Positions 9,001 through 16,698 of a DNA stretch of 64,000 nt are shown piece after piece. This DNA comes from Gardnerella leopoldii (GTDB taxonomy: Bacteria; Actinomycetota; Actinomycetes; Actinomycetales; Bifidobacteriaceae). Under the pieces are notes generated by a model. The model ran no database searches. It had not been told where the DNA came from and saw only the letters and a program-made list of their open reading frames with translations. The stretch is from contig NZ_CP029984.1 of assembly GCF_003293675.1 (NCBI RefSeq), positions 1 through 64,000 on the forward strand, read 5' to 3'. The number at the start of each line of letters is the position of its first letter. Position 1 is the stretch's first letter. A program made the translations under genes and the position numbers.

Positions 9001-9790
9001 TCCTTCAAGCTATGTGCTTGTTGTAGTTACGTTGACAAACGTGTTCCGCAGTCGTTTGGGAGCTGAGTTGAAGTCTTTGTCTATTAAAGACGAAAACATG
9101 GCTAGATTCTTGCGACATGTGAGACTTTTGGGCGTTAATGAAGCTTCTGGAGCAATAGCAACAGATGTAATTATGTCGCTTTGCTATGCAAAAACATCTC
9201 ATGGCAGACTTCTTCAGCAGTTTGGATTGCTTGAAGAAGAAGGTGGAAGCAGTATGCTTCTTGACGCTTTGGCTCTAGCTCGTCGTCATCTAGATATTGT
9301 TAGTGCGTTTACATCTAAAGATATGGAAGATGAGCGTTTGCACCAAGATGGTCCAAAGCTTTTGAAGAGTCTTTTGCAATGGGCTGAGAAGTTAAGTGAT
9401 AAGCCGCTTCGTCCAGAAGATGCTAACGATGTTGAAGCGCAAATTGCTGCAGAAGCTGCGCAAAGGAATGTGCTATTTACTGATTTAGCTGAGCGTATTC
9501 GCTCGCGTGGATTAAAAGTTGCAGTCAACTATGGCTTCGATAATGGCGTTAGAATTCCTCTAGTAGTTGGACTTGCGGATAAGCCATTTGCTGTTGCTGT
9601 GCTTACGGATGATGCGCAATTTATGAGCGTGCAATCAACTCGTGAACGTCATCGCATGATTATTCAGGATTTGGAATCCTTGGGCTGGTCAGTTATGACA
9701 GTGTGGAGTGTTGGAGCTTTTGTCAATCCTGAAAAAGAGGTTGATCGTGTTGTTTCTCGTCTCGGGGAATTGTATGGTGACAACGAATGA
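6032..9790 (+). CDS. Large SF1 helicase/nuclease-like protein with degenerate motifs
   Basis: 1252 residues. The architecture resembles large actinobacterial SF1 (AAA_11/AAA_12) helicase proteins: an acidic N-terminus, a domain with HPSGIAQLF and LFRDAGMLRAAGRR (about 80-130), an ATPase-like core, and a C-terminal REase/Vsr-like domain (about 1150-1245, ending LGWSVMTVWS). The nucleotide-binding signatures look lost: the Walker A position reads VDIDSGSDSAA (from D324) instead of GxGKT/S, and the Walker B position reads IIDSAS (D866) instead of DEAS. In the nuclease-like domain RIPLVV stands where a catalytic Asp is expected. It may be a pseudoenzyme or scaffold. Homology is from memory of the family, not a search. 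It sits between the FHA protein and a 67-aa gene with which it overlaps. Confidence 0.65.
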   Translation: MSDTNNVEQDSSEQVFTDAVVENTTSEDGSLEKSGSNNTNSARTNALQHIVEWKQQYQAQLSPSPLEDITQLAAQLELTHAHPSGIAQLFASGKVTLKSLFRDAGMLRAAGRRLDRVFEDRDAKAHESGVSELSLIVGVASWNGNHVPVLTYPVKVVRDTNQDETSATIYFSGSVGLNNSLVSRLSERGVQLREDVLFDGSQYESGTPETSVVFDAICKQARSAFPDFDIERDIILGCFTDAGSRFVAESEQIINALQSGNVGNAMIDAMAGDDRAIHKLQSANKPEYSPFDADPHSECEVGEVDNVVRYAAELVASGKSLFVDIDSGSDSAAIAAAIVSRSVIAGRSVLYVPNVVEQQRRFRYTLNTHEISSLALDVADGHIAKHVDAQLIAAVGARHSIATSRFEQVADELVGVRSRLTRYLGDLHGINETWGVSAYQTIQNLAAIAMFPTHPSTHVRLDVAAAHAMTGHIEEWSKKFHQADELGEFRINPEDTPWFGASIFDENEAISVYQRVVDVLLKLLPATREQVKSTVQSCGFPVPTTAREWSRQVTVLKNLRRVLDVFQPEIFERDLDAMIEASKPKAQRKAEGTIMGFWERRHHVREARSLLRVGAKVDDLHEALKIVAQQAAQWRTFVPHGGWPVLPPKLDDIVNTQELLARHLVALDAVLATTLKGADLENIEFAQLEARLQDLHDDRASLDTLPGRCNLEREFSKAGLSDLVSDLRRRNVTGNAIDGELQLAWWTTVFEDIVNSSAIISHQDGSAMQDASDRFVQVDTEHVRSIGPMVQQEAMRHLCDLLFSHTQEANQLHTMLAGNRSGITFNKLLRNYAELVLAAKPILVAMPSTLTMMTPLRPIADTVIIDSASHISNIELLSILSRAHQVVVLAHKQTISSESLRSLISLLPSVTVVSRATRRSLRLARFLEEHGYGKLRHDVPVERLQGKVRLHQIEATGVPVMSSGLIESSQREIDEVVELIRQRANTFTVVPSSYVLVVVTLTNVFRSRLGAELKSLSIKDENMARFLRHVRLLGVNEASGAIATDVIMSLCYAKTSHGRLLQQFGLLEEEGGSSMLLDALALARRHLDIVSAFTSKDMEDERLHQDGPKLLKSLLQWAEKLSDKPLRPEDANDVEAQIAAEAAQRNVLFTDLAERIRSRGLKVAVNYGFDNGVRIPLVVGLADKPFAVAVLTDDAQFMSVQSTRERHRMIIQDLESLGWSVMTVWSVGAFVNPEKEVDRVVSRLGELYGDNE

Positions 9791-9990
9791 GTAAATACGA
9801 TCCCAATAGAAGATCTCCCCGCAGGTCGGTTAGGGTTGTTCGTGAAGGCTCAGAGCTTTTTGATGCAGATGGCGTTAAACTCGAGCCTTCTGACGAGCTT
9901 ACTTTGCAACAGCGCAATCAAGACGACGATAATCGCATTTTAAGCGAATTGCCGCCTCACTGGGCGGTGTTTTCCGAGCGTATGAGTTGA
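9787..9990 (+). CDS. 67-residue charged protein, third gene of the FHA operon
   Basis: Small, highly charged protein of unrecognised family. The N-terminus is basic (NRRSPRRSVR), the middle acidic, and it ends PPHWAVFSERMS. Its ATG overlaps the stop codon of the helicase-like gene (ATGA), so the two are probably translationally coupled and the products may act together. No known motif is seen. Confidence 0.7.
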   Translation: MSKYDPNRRSPRRSVRVVREGSELFDADGVKLEPSDELTLQQRNQDDDNRILSELPPHWAVFSERMS

Positions 9991-10121
9991 GCTTGAAATA
10001 CGCGAGAAGTAGCAGAATGATTTATTCTTGTTGCTGCTTGTTGCTGACTGGCTATTATCGCTAATTGCTAATAATTACCGCTGATTTCTACTAATCGTGT
10101 ACGTATTCCATGACGGCAATC
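9991..10121. other. Convergent intergenic region
   Basis: Between convergent genes. It contains CTGCTTGTTGCTGACTGG-like short direct repeats but no convincing terminator. Confidence 0.3.
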
Positions 10122-10901
10122 TCATTGTGACAATTTCATGGCAATAATTGCCAAAGAGGGGTTTGCAGACTGAGCTTGTAATAATCGCAACGCATCTGCA
10201 GCAGGCATAGCAAGAGTGGTAGTATTCTGCTGATTTTGTGAAGCTTGAGTGTTTTGACTTATTTGCATCACCATAACATTATGAACTACGCTAACATAGC
10301 GTTCGTCAATTTCTGCAATATTGTTTTCTTCAATATCGTGGTTTTTGTTTTTATCGTTATTTTCTGCAGTGCTACTTTTAGATTTTTCGCTGTTTCGGCT
10401 TTCTGCATTTTGAGAGTTAGAAATTTCTTCATCTTGCACAGGCTTGCTAAAAGCTAAATCGATTTTTTCGCCAGGAAGCAGTGTGTGATCTGCACTAGCT
10501 AAATGAATGGTAATAGAAGTGAATCCTTTTGGAATGCGCGGAATTTTACTTAATAGTGTTTGCAAAATTGGCATGCCTTTACGTATTTCACATGTTGCAA
10601 CAATAGAAGCATTCGCGCTTATATTATTGGATAGCGCTTGATTAAATACTTTATGCTTAGGCACTCGAACGTATGCAATATCGTTTACGCTAACGCGTGA
10701 ACCTTGCTGAATATTGTGTTTAGCTACTGCTATGACTTGAGTCTCTTGTGAATCAATAATAGTTGACACAACGAGTAAAGCCATCATTCCAGCACATAGC
10801 ACAATAATGATTTTCCGCACGAAAGCGCGTTGCCTTCGCTGCAATAACGCACTATTTTTTGCGTTATTTTGAGATTTAAATAAAGAAAAATTTATGCTCA
10901 T
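10122..10901 (-). CDS. SAF-domain membrane protein (CpaB/RcpC-like)
   Basis: 259 residues with the start chosen at 10901 (MSINFSLFK). A short basic cytoplasmic segment (LLQRRQRAFVRK) precedes one transmembrane helix, then a SAF domain (VIAVAKHNIQQGSRVSVNDIA), as in pilus-assembly CpaB and antifreeze-like proteins. A Ser/Asn/Lys/Glu-rich disordered insert (about residues 150-200) interrupts the extracytoplasmic part. No good ribosome binding site is seen; the frame stays open to a TTG at 10976, so the start is uncertain. No tad/flp pilus genes are in the window, so a pilus role is only a family-based possibility. It lies 112 bases downstream of the FmdB gene on the same strand. Confidence 0.65.
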   Translation of the reverse strand: MSINFSLFKSQNNAKNSALLQRRQRAFVRKIIIVLCAGMMALLVVSTIIDSQETQVIAVAKHNIQQGSRVSVNDIAYVRVPKHKVFNQALSNNISANASIVATCEIRKGMPILQTLLSKIPRIPKGFTSITIHLASADHTLLPGEKIDLAFSKPVQDEEISNSQNAESRNSEKSKSSTAENNDKNKNHDIEENNIAEIDERYVSVVHNVMVMQISQNTQASQNQQNTTTLAMPAADALRLLQAQSANPSLAIIAMKLSQ

Positions 10902-11013
10902 ACTTGCATTTTGAAATATAAAAAATGCAAGAGCAAGAAAAATTGCGCACTGTGGATAAAACCTATTAGCGCGCAATATTTAAACAATAATTAATATTTA
11001 TAATTTTACAAAA

Positions 11014-11190
11014 TCATTTATCGGTTCGATAAAAGCCTTTGCCTTTAAAGTTGATTGGAGGAGCGGAGTACACTTTGTGCACTGCATCTTTCCCGCACTG
11101 AGGGCAAATGGTAATAGGGTCATCTGAAAATGATTGATGTTCTGAAAAATCGTATCCGCATTGCTTGCAACGATAATGATAAGTAGGCAA
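11014..11190 (-). CDS. FmdB-family zinc ribbon protein (58 aa)
   Basis: A short gene with a TTG start. The product begins PTYHYRCKQCGYDF and carries two C-x2-C pairs (CKQC and CPQC), typical of the FmdB/CxxC_CxxC_SSSS regulatory zinc ribbon, and ends in a basic GKGFYRTDK. The TTG at 11190 is preceded, reading the minus strand, by GGAGGGA at good spacing, which decides the start. The molecular role of the family is not settled. It is probably co-transcribed with the SAF-domain gene. Confidence 0.85.
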   Translation of the reverse strand: MPTYHYRCKQCGYDFSEHQSFSDDPITICPQCGKDAVHKVYSAPPINFKGKGFYRTDK

Positions 11191-11409
11191 AAGTCCCTCC
11201 GAAGTTACACGAGCACGTAAGTAGAAACTTACTGTTCCTTCACATATCCTAGTACATACTATGACAGTTATTATAGGTGTTAAATTTGCTTAGTGAATGA
11301 TTGCGGCACAGCATATTGTGTGATGGCGCGCGCAATAATCCCACATTTTGGCGACACGCCGAAATGTTTATGTTGCTACACATCCTATGACTTCCTTATA
11401 TTAATAGTT

Positions 11410-12582
11410 ATGGGTTATGAATCGGTGAGTGCGGTACTCGTATTAGTCATCCTCGTAGCCTTATGGTTCGGGTGGTTGCCTAAACGCACGGTTAACGGCA
11501 TGAAGTCTATGCTTGAACATCGCGAGGATAGGTTTTCACCAACACTTCATCTTGTAGGTGAGTGGAGTACTACGCGTATTTGCGACGGTACTAGTATGTT
11601 GGCAAAAGGGGCTTGTATGCAACCGACACAACAAAAACGAACATTAACTCCTGAATATATTGCGCGCATTCGCGCTGCTAGGCGTGCTGCGATACGCCGT
11701 CGTTGTGTGTTGGTAGTTGCGCTTGCTGTCTTGACTTTTGTCGTATTCTTAGCAGGATGCTCTGGTATATTTTCTCCAGTTTTTGCTCTTATTCCTGGAG
11801 CTATGTTGGCAGTAGTGCTTTATTTTGGAGCTCGTGCTTCTAAGCATGCTCGTGCTTGGGAGGCGCGTATTGCAACAATGCGCGCTGCTTCGAAACGCAA
11901 AGCTGAGGATGAATTATGTGAACGCCGCAATAGTGCTGTTATACGTCAGTTGAAAGATTATTCTTCTGCATCTGATTCTGATTTTAATGGAGAAATCAAC
12001 AGTAGTGATGCGATTTCCCAAAACGACAGTGCTGAGTATTCTGTATCTCAGACTGTAGTGCCTGTTCGAAATGGCGCATCTCGTGACAATACTGAAACTT
12101 CGGTTATGGAGCAGAGCGAAATTCGTGTTGCGTTACATCGTGCGGAGCAAGAGCGCAATGCAGCGTTGCGTGAGCGTTCGTATAAAGAAGAATCTGAATC
12201 TAAAGAATCTAATATCGTTGAAGCGGAAAATAAAGACGCATACGATTCTTCTAACGCTTCTGTGGCTTCGGGGCAAAACTATCAGTCTAATCAAGATTTA
12301 ATTTCGTTCTCGCTTGATTCACAAACTAAGTCTGATTCAAGTAATGCTAATTTGGCATCTCGTACTCCAGAAAGTTTGGAAATTAAATCAACTAAGCAAG
12401 TAGTTAAAGCTGTACCAGTTGCTAACGCTGATAGTGCTGCTGCCGCTACTAATTTTGTTGCTGCAAACTCTTCTCAGTTCCACGAAAAAGAAAAAGTAAG
12501 CGAAGTGGATGCTCCAGAAAGTTCTGAAGACTCACTTGGTGTGGCAAATTTGCATGATGTTCTTGCTCGTCGCAATGCCTGA
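11410..12582 (+). CDS. Two-TM membrane protein with long disordered tail
   Basis: About 390 residues if started at ATG 11410 (MGYESVSAVLV); the frame is open from GTG 11293, but the segment before 11410 looks non-coding. One N-terminal helix (about 5-20) is followed by a basic region, then a hairpin of two helices (about 110-155, VLVVALAVLTFVVF and GAMLAVVLYFG), then a basic cytoplasmic coil and a Ser/Glu/Asn-rich tail of some 200 residues. No family is recognised with confidence. It is divergent from the FmdB/SAF pair. Confidence 0.65.
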   Translation: MGYESVSAVLVLVILVALWFGWLPKRTVNGMKSMLEHREDRFSPTLHLVGEWSTTRICDGTSMLAKGACMQPTQQKRTLTPEYIARIRAARRAAIRRRCVLVVALAVLTFVVFLAGCSGIFSPVFALIPGAMLAVVLYFGARASKHARAWEARIATMRAASKRKAEDELCERRNSAVIRQLKDYSSASDSDFNGEINSSDAISQNDSAEYSVSQTVVPVRNGASRDNTETSVMEQSEIRVALHRAEQERNAALRERSYKEESESKESNIVEAENKDAYDSSNASVASGQNYQSNQDLISFSLDSQTKSDSSNANLASRTPESLEIKSTKQVVKAVPVANADSAAAATNFVAANSSQFHEKEKVSEVDAPESSEDSLGVANLHDVLARRNA

Positions 12583-12614
12583 TTTAAGAGTTTTCTAAAA
12601 ATTTTCTTAAAAGA

Positions 12615-12641
12615 TTAGCACTCGAGTTGTTAGAGTGCTAA
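12615..12641 (+). promoter_or_regulatory. CIRCE operator (HrcA site)
   Basis: TTAGCACTC (12615-12623), nine bases, GAGTGCTAA (12633-12641). This is a perfect match to the CIRCE inverted repeat bound by the heat-shock repressor HrcA, 114 bases upstream of the groES start codon. Confidence 0.95.
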
Positions 12642-12755
12642 ATTCGCGCTATTATGAGGCACAGAGCGTAAGTGCGGTTGCGGACGTGATCGTCAGCCTC
12701 GTCGGATTGTTTCTTGCGTACGAAATTAATATCTCTTATGAAAGGGGTGGCAACA

Positions 12756-13049
12756 GTGTCGATTAAGCTCACACCGTTGGAGGATAAGATTATTGTTAAG
12801 CAAGCTCAAGCGGAAACTCAGACTGCTTCTGGCTTGTATATTCCAGATAATGCCAAGGAAAAGCCACAGCAGGGTGAAGTTCTTGCCGTAGGTCCTGGTC
12901 GTCGTGACGATAAGGGCGAGCGCATTCCTATGGATGTTAAGGTTGGAGACAAGGTTCTTTATTCCAAGTACGGTGGAACTGAAGTGCATTACGAAGGTGA
13001 GGACTACTTAATCGTGTCTTCTCGCGATGTGCTTGCGATTCTTGGCTAG
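12756..13049 (+). CDS. groES: Co-chaperonin GroES
   Basis: 97 residues, the usual length, and the whole Cpn10 domain is present: [12 protein letters not shown], the mobile loop region [13 protein letters not shown], and [15 protein letters not shown]. It forms the heptameric lid of the GroEL folding chamber. GTG 12756 is chosen over the upstream ATG 12714 because AAGGGGTGG precedes it and the protein then begins as in the family. It is monocistronic: a terminator follows at once and no groEL is next to it. Heat-shock control by HrcA through the upstream CIRCE is strongly implied. Confidence 0.95.
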   Translation: MSIKLTPLEDKIIVKQAQAETQTASGLYIPDNAKEKPQQGEVLAVGPGRRDDKGERIPMDVKVGDKVLYSKYGGTEVHYEGEDYLIVSSRDVLAILG

Positions 13050-13077
13050 TATTTAGCCGGTTGAAACAATAAAACTT

Positions 13078-13116
13078 ACGCTGGAAATGACGGAAACGTT
13101 ATTCCCAGCGTTTTTT
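13078..13116 (+). terminator. groES terminator
   Basis: ACGCTGG (13078-13084) pairs with CCAGCGT (13105-13111), followed by TTTTT. An inner stem may form in the loop (AACGTT-like). Confidence 0.8.
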
Positions 13117-13158
13117 ATTGCGGTACGTAAGAATGTGCCGTGAAATATTTGGATAGCC

Positions 13159-13314
13159 GGCAGAAACTTTACGCGGTTGTAAGGTTTTGGTTGGATTTTG
13201 GCTTGGAAACGGCAGAAAGTTTACATGGCTGTAAAGTTTTGGTCGGATTAAGGCGATAAAGCGGCAGTTTCTTTACATGCGTGCGCAATTTTAGTCGGAT
13301 TTTCGCTATTGCAC
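13159..13314 (+). repeat. Three 52-bp imperfect tandem repeats upstream of hisC
   Basis: Units begin with GGCAG at 13159, 13211 and 13263, an exact 52-base period. Each contains TTTAC, six bases, and GTAAA or a degenerate form, followed by TTTTGGTCGGATT or close variants. The repeated dyads are spaced by five helical turns and look like operator sites, but no known regulator motif is recognised. Confidence 0.8.
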
Positions 13315-13347
13315 AGTTAAGGTATGTGTAGAGTATGATGGAGAAGT

Positions 13348-14445
13348 ATGACATACAAACACCGCAATATTGTAGATACAATTCCTAGCTACAAGCAGGG
13401 TAAGCCAGCTCCTAAATTGGACGGCATTCGTGCGTATAAGATTTCTAGTAACGAAAATCCTTATGAGCCTTTGCAAAGCGTAAAAGAAGCAATCTCAAAT
13501 CGCGCGCTTAATGTAATAAACCGTTATCCTAATATGCGTGGCACAGAAGTTGTTGAAGAACTTGCTAAGCGTTTTGGTGTGACTGCAGACGAAGTAGTGC
13601 TTGGTTGCGGCTCTACGGAAGTTATTACGCAGCTTGTTGACTTGGTTGCAGGTCCGGGAGATGAGGTCATATATCCTTGGAGAAGCTTTGAAGCTTACCC
13701 GATTATTGTAACGGGAGCTGGTGCTACAAGCGTTCAGATTCCTAATCGTGCCGATGGTTCTCACGATGTTGACGCTATGATTGCAGCTATTAACGATCGC
13801 ACGCGTTTGATTATTTTGAATAATCCTAATAATCCAACTTCTGCTTCACTTAGCGAGAAGGAAGCTCGCAAGGTGTTAGATGCTGTGCCAAGCGACGTTC
13901 TTGTACTTATTGACGAAGCTTATGTGCAGTTTAACACAGCAAAAGGCACTGCAAATGGCATAAAGCTGTACCATGAGTATCCAAATGTAGTTGTTGCTCA
14001 AACGTTCTCCAAGGCTTATGGATTGGCAGGTTTGCGCATTGGTTATGGTATTGCTCCGGCTGAAGTCGTAGACGGTATGCGTAAAGTTGCTGTGCCATTT
14101 GGAGTGTCTCAAATAGCGCAGGTCGCAGCTTTGGCTTCTTTGGAAGATGACGCAAGCAAGGAGATGAGTACTCGTGTTGCATCTCTCGTTGCTGAGCGCG
14201 AGCGCATTGTTGAAGCTTTACGCGAGCAAGGCTGGAATATTGAGGATGCGTACGCAAACTTCTTCTGGATGCCATTTGGGGCAGATACTGAGAAAGTAAC
14301 AGAACATTTTATTGCTGCAGGATTGTCTGTTCGCGCTTTTGCTGGTGAAGGTATTCGCATTAGTATCGGCGAGCGCGAGGCTAATGACAGAGTTTTGACA
14401 GTTTGCGAAAATTTAAAAAAAGAGGGTTTTTCGCTAAATAACTAG
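13348..14445 (+). CDS. hisC: Histidinol-phosphate / aromatic aminotransferase
   Basis: 365 residues, class II PLP-dependent aminotransferase of the HisC family. Visible signatures are SSNENPYEP near the N-terminus, LNNPNNPTSA, LIDEAYVQF and the PLP-lysine motif TFSKAYGLAGLRIGYG. It converts histidinol phosphate to imidazole-acetol phosphate or transaminates aromatic amino acids. No other his genes are near, so this may be the stand-alone copy (hisC2/pat) rather than the biosynthetic-operon gene. The start ATG has GGAGAAG close upstream. The three repeats just upstream suggest specific regulation. Confidence 0.88.
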   Translation: MTYKHRNIVDTIPSYKQGKPAPKLDGIRAYKISSNENPYEPLQSVKEAISNRALNVINRYPNMRGTEVVEELAKRFGVTADEVVLGCGSTEVITQLVDLVAGPGDEVIYPWRSFEAYPIIVTGAGATSVQIPNRADGSHDVDAMIAAINDRTRLIILNNPNNPTSASLSEKEARKVLDAVPSDVLVLIDEAYVQFNTAKGTANGIKLYHEYPNVVVAQTFSKAYGLAGLRIGYGIAPAEVVDGMRKVAVPFGVSQIAQVAALASLEDDASKEMSTRVASLVAERERIVEALREQGWNIEDAYANFFWMPFGADTEKVTEHFIAAGLSVRAFAGEGIRISIGEREANDRVLTVCENLKKEGFSLNN

Positions 14446-14484
14446 CTTTTTGCATAAAAGTTTTGCTTTCGGCGTGTCTTAATC

Positions 14485-14513
14485 TTGCATTAGTCGCGAT
14501 TTCGTGGCAAAAT
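14485..14513 (+). promoter_or_regulatory. Probable promoter of the tRNA cluster
   Basis: TTGCAT (14485-14490) and CAAAAT (14508-14513) with a 17-base spacer, about 43 bases before tRNA-Tyr. Confidence 0.45.
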
Positions 14514-14555
14514 AACAAAGTTGCCGTTTGAAGTTCACTTCTTACGGAGACTGCT

Positions 14556-14637
14556 GGCGGGTTTCCCAAGTGGTCAAAGGGAGCTGACTGTAAATCAGCC
14601 GCTTCGTGCTTCAGTGGTTCGAATCCACTACCCGCCA
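14556..14637 (+). tRNA. tRNA-Tyr (GTA)
   Basis: 82 bases with the long variable arm of bacterial tRNA-Tyr. Acceptor GGCGGGT pairs with ACCCGCC, the anticodon GTA is at 14590-14592, the T-arm is GGTTCGAATCC, and the discriminator is A. CCA is not encoded. Confidence 0.95.
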
Positions 14638-14638
14638 C

Positions 14639-14710
<72 letters not shown>

Positions 14711-14714
14711 CTCT

Positions 14715-14788
14715 GGCGGGGTAGCTCAGCTGGCTAGAGCGTACGACTCATAATCGTAAGGTCAAGAGTTCGAGTCTCTTCCTCGCTA
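14715..14788 (+). tRNA. tRNA-Met (CAT)
   Basis: 74 bases, acceptor 14715-14721 with 14781-14787 (two G-T pairs), anticodon CAT at 14749-14751. The first base pair is G-T rather than the C-A mismatch of initiators, so it is an elongator tRNA-Met, or possibly a tRNA-Ile2 with a modified C. Confidence 0.92.
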
Positions 14789-14841
14789 CAACGGCCAGTA
14801 GGAGACTGGCTGGCCAATAATGAATTGTAGAGGTGAACGAA

Positions 14842-15012
14842 ATGGCAAGCAAGAGCGCCGACATCCGTCCGGGCATTACGATGGCATGCACGGAGTGCAA
14901 AGAGCGTAATTACATCACGACGAAGAATCGTCGCAATACGCCTGATCGTCTTGAGTTGAACAAGTTCTGCCCACGCTGCGGCAAGCATACGCTTCATCGC
15001 GAGACTCGCTGA
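14842..15012 (+). CDS. rpmG: 50S ribosomal protein L33
   Basis: 56 residues, bL33. The zinc-binding pairs are both present: C-T-E-C and C-P-R-C. It begins [19 protein letters not shown] 14842 is preceded by AGAGGTG. It follows the tRNA cluster closely and probably shares its transcript. Confidence 0.95.
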   Translation: MASKSADIRPGITMACTECKERNYITTKNRRNTPDRLELNKFCPRCGKHTLHRETR

Positions 15013-15086
15013 ATTTTCAGCTTACTGCGCTCACGGTTTTGGCTTGTTTAAGCTTGTTGCTAGTTGCGCAGATTTTATGCTTATTA

Positions 15087-15109
15087 CCCCGCTTAATGCG
15101 GGGTTTTTG
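15087..15109 (+). terminator. rpmG terminator
   Basis: CCCCGC (15087-15092) pairs with GCGGGG (15098-15103), followed by TTTTTG. Confidence 0.88.
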
Positions 15110-15136
15110 TTATTTATTGCTGTTAATATTTAAACC

Positions 15137-16408
15137 ATGAGTATGCAAGCATCTTTAGTAAATAATCCATCATTTGCAGATATAACAACTGTTGGCGTAG
15201 GTGGCAAAATTGTGCGTTTTATAGAGCCCAAAAGTCGCGTTGCTGTTATTGAAGCGGTAGAAGATGCTGATGAGGCTGGTCTGCCTTTATGTGTTATCGG
15301 TGGCGGCTCTAATATGCTTGTTAGCGATGAGGATTTCAACGGCGTTGTTGTGCGAGATGCTAGACGTGATATTCATGTGCTTGATGAAGCAGCACCTTCA
15401 GAAGATGGCATTGATTTGCAAAGTGGTGCTCATTTAGTGCATATCAATGCTGAAGCTGGTTGTAATTGGGATGATTTTGTTTCACATACGATTTCTCTTG
15501 GCTTAGAGGGTGTAGAAGGTCTTTCTGGCATACCTGGCACTGTTGGGGCTTCTGTTGTACAAAATATTGGCGCTTATGGTCAAGAAGTATCTCAAAGTGT
15601 TACTTCCGTAGAAGTTTGGGATCGCGAAACAAAATCAACTATGGAGTTGCAAAAGGATGCTTTAAATTTTGGGTATCGCACTTCATTGCTTAAAAAAAGC
15701 ATGTACTCTTCAGTAGGAGTCCCTGTGGACTCGTATTTTCCTACTCCTCGTTACGTTGTACTGTCTGTTACTTTTTGTTTGAAGCATAATTCAACCGGCG
15801 TTGTTTCTCATTCGCAATTAGCTAATGCTTTGCACGTAGAATTAGGCGAGCGCATGCAAACAGCAGCAATACGTCGTGAAGTTTTGCGCGTTCGTGCTTC
15901 TAAAGGCATGCTTGAGGATGCTTCTCGTTACGATAAGCTGTGGATGCGTGGTACAAAGTGTGCTGAAGGTGTTGAATTTGCTTTGCGATTGCAAAGTGAA
16001 GACTATGTTACTGGTGAATTTTTAGAGGGCGATAATATTTACAGTGATCGTCATAGTTGCGGTAGTTTCTTTATGAATCCAATACTTAGTACTAGTGAAG
16101 CCGATACTTTGCCAGAAGATGCTCCTAAATTTGATGCAATTATGCAAGATGGATCGCATGGTATAAAAACTTCTGCAGCTTGGCTTATTGACCATGCTGG
16201 ATTCCATAAGGGTTTTAGGCTTATAGAAAATGGGAAACCTTCGCCTGCAGGTCTTTCTTCATTGCATACTTTGGCGCTTACCAATCGTAATAATGCTTCT
16301 TGTGACGACATTGCAAATTTGGCAAAAACTATTATCCGTGGTGTGCAAAGTAAGTTTGGTGTAACGCTTATTCCTGAACCTGTTGTAATAAATATTTCTA
16401 TAAACTGA
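15137..16408 (+). CDS. murB: UDP-N-acetylenolpyruvoylglucosamine reductase
   Basis: 423 residues, somewhat longer than most MurB proteins. It reduces UDP-GlcNAc-enolpyruvate to UDP-MurNAc with NADPH and FAD in peptidoglycan synthesis. The FAD-binding motif CVIGGGSNMLV and the segment GVEGLSGIPGTVGASVVQNIGAYGQE are clear, and the catalytic region near YSDRHSCGSFFMNP is present. No ribosome binding site precedes ATG 15137, while a TTAATATTTA sits 7-16 bases upstream, so a leaderless transcript is possible. Confidence 0.93.
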   Translation: MSMQASLVNNPSFADITTVGVGGKIVRFIEPKSRVAVIEAVEDADEAGLPLCVIGGGSNMLVSDEDFNGVVVRDARRDIHVLDEAAPSEDGIDLQSGAHLVHINAEAGCNWDDFVSHTISLGLEGVEGLSGIPGTVGASVVQNIGAYGQEVSQSVTSVEVWDRETKSTMELQKDALNFGYRTSLLKKSMYSSVGVPVDSYFPTPRYVVLSVTFCLKHNSTGVVSHSQLANALHVELGERMQTAAIRREVLRVRASKGMLEDASRYDKLWMRGTKCAEGVEFALRLQSEDYVTGEFLEGDNIYSDRHSCGSFFMNPILSTSEADTLPEDAPKFDAIMQDGSHGIKTSAAWLIDHAGFHKGFRLIENGKPSPAGLSSLHTLALTNRNNASCDDIANLAKTIIRGVQSKFGVTLIPEPVVINISIN

Positions 16409-16698
16409 AAATTTTACGAATATAATATGTTTTATGCAGTAATATATAAGTTTATTGTTTAAATTTTCACAAATAATAAAGGAACACACGGTAAAACTAC
16501 CGTGTAAGCAATGTTTTGTGTAATATTTACCTACATTATCTATATAAATTTTTTATTTAATTACATTTACAGGAATAAATAAAGAAAATTAAGTAGAAAT
16601 TTTATATAGGTGAAGTCGCAACTGTTTCGCAAATTTATTAATTCGCTTCTGATTGCGGCATACCTTTATACCTATACCTCAACGAAAGTGCGTTTATT
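16409..16698 (+). other. AT-rich intergenic region with one hairpin
   Basis: ACACGGTA (16486-16493) pairs with TACCGTGT (16498-16505) around an AAAC loop. No T-run follows, so it is a weak terminator candidate for murB or a regulatory stem for the permease. No gene is seen. Confidence 0.5.

Noticed and set aside
11293-11409. N-terminal 39 residues of the membrane protein from GTG 11293
   Set aside because: The segment is Cys/Thr/His-rich without family character, and the ATG at 11410 directly precedes a normal membrane helix.
13159-13314. CRISPR array
   Set aside because: The 52-bp units are directly adjacent without spacers and are imperfect, and there are no cas genes.
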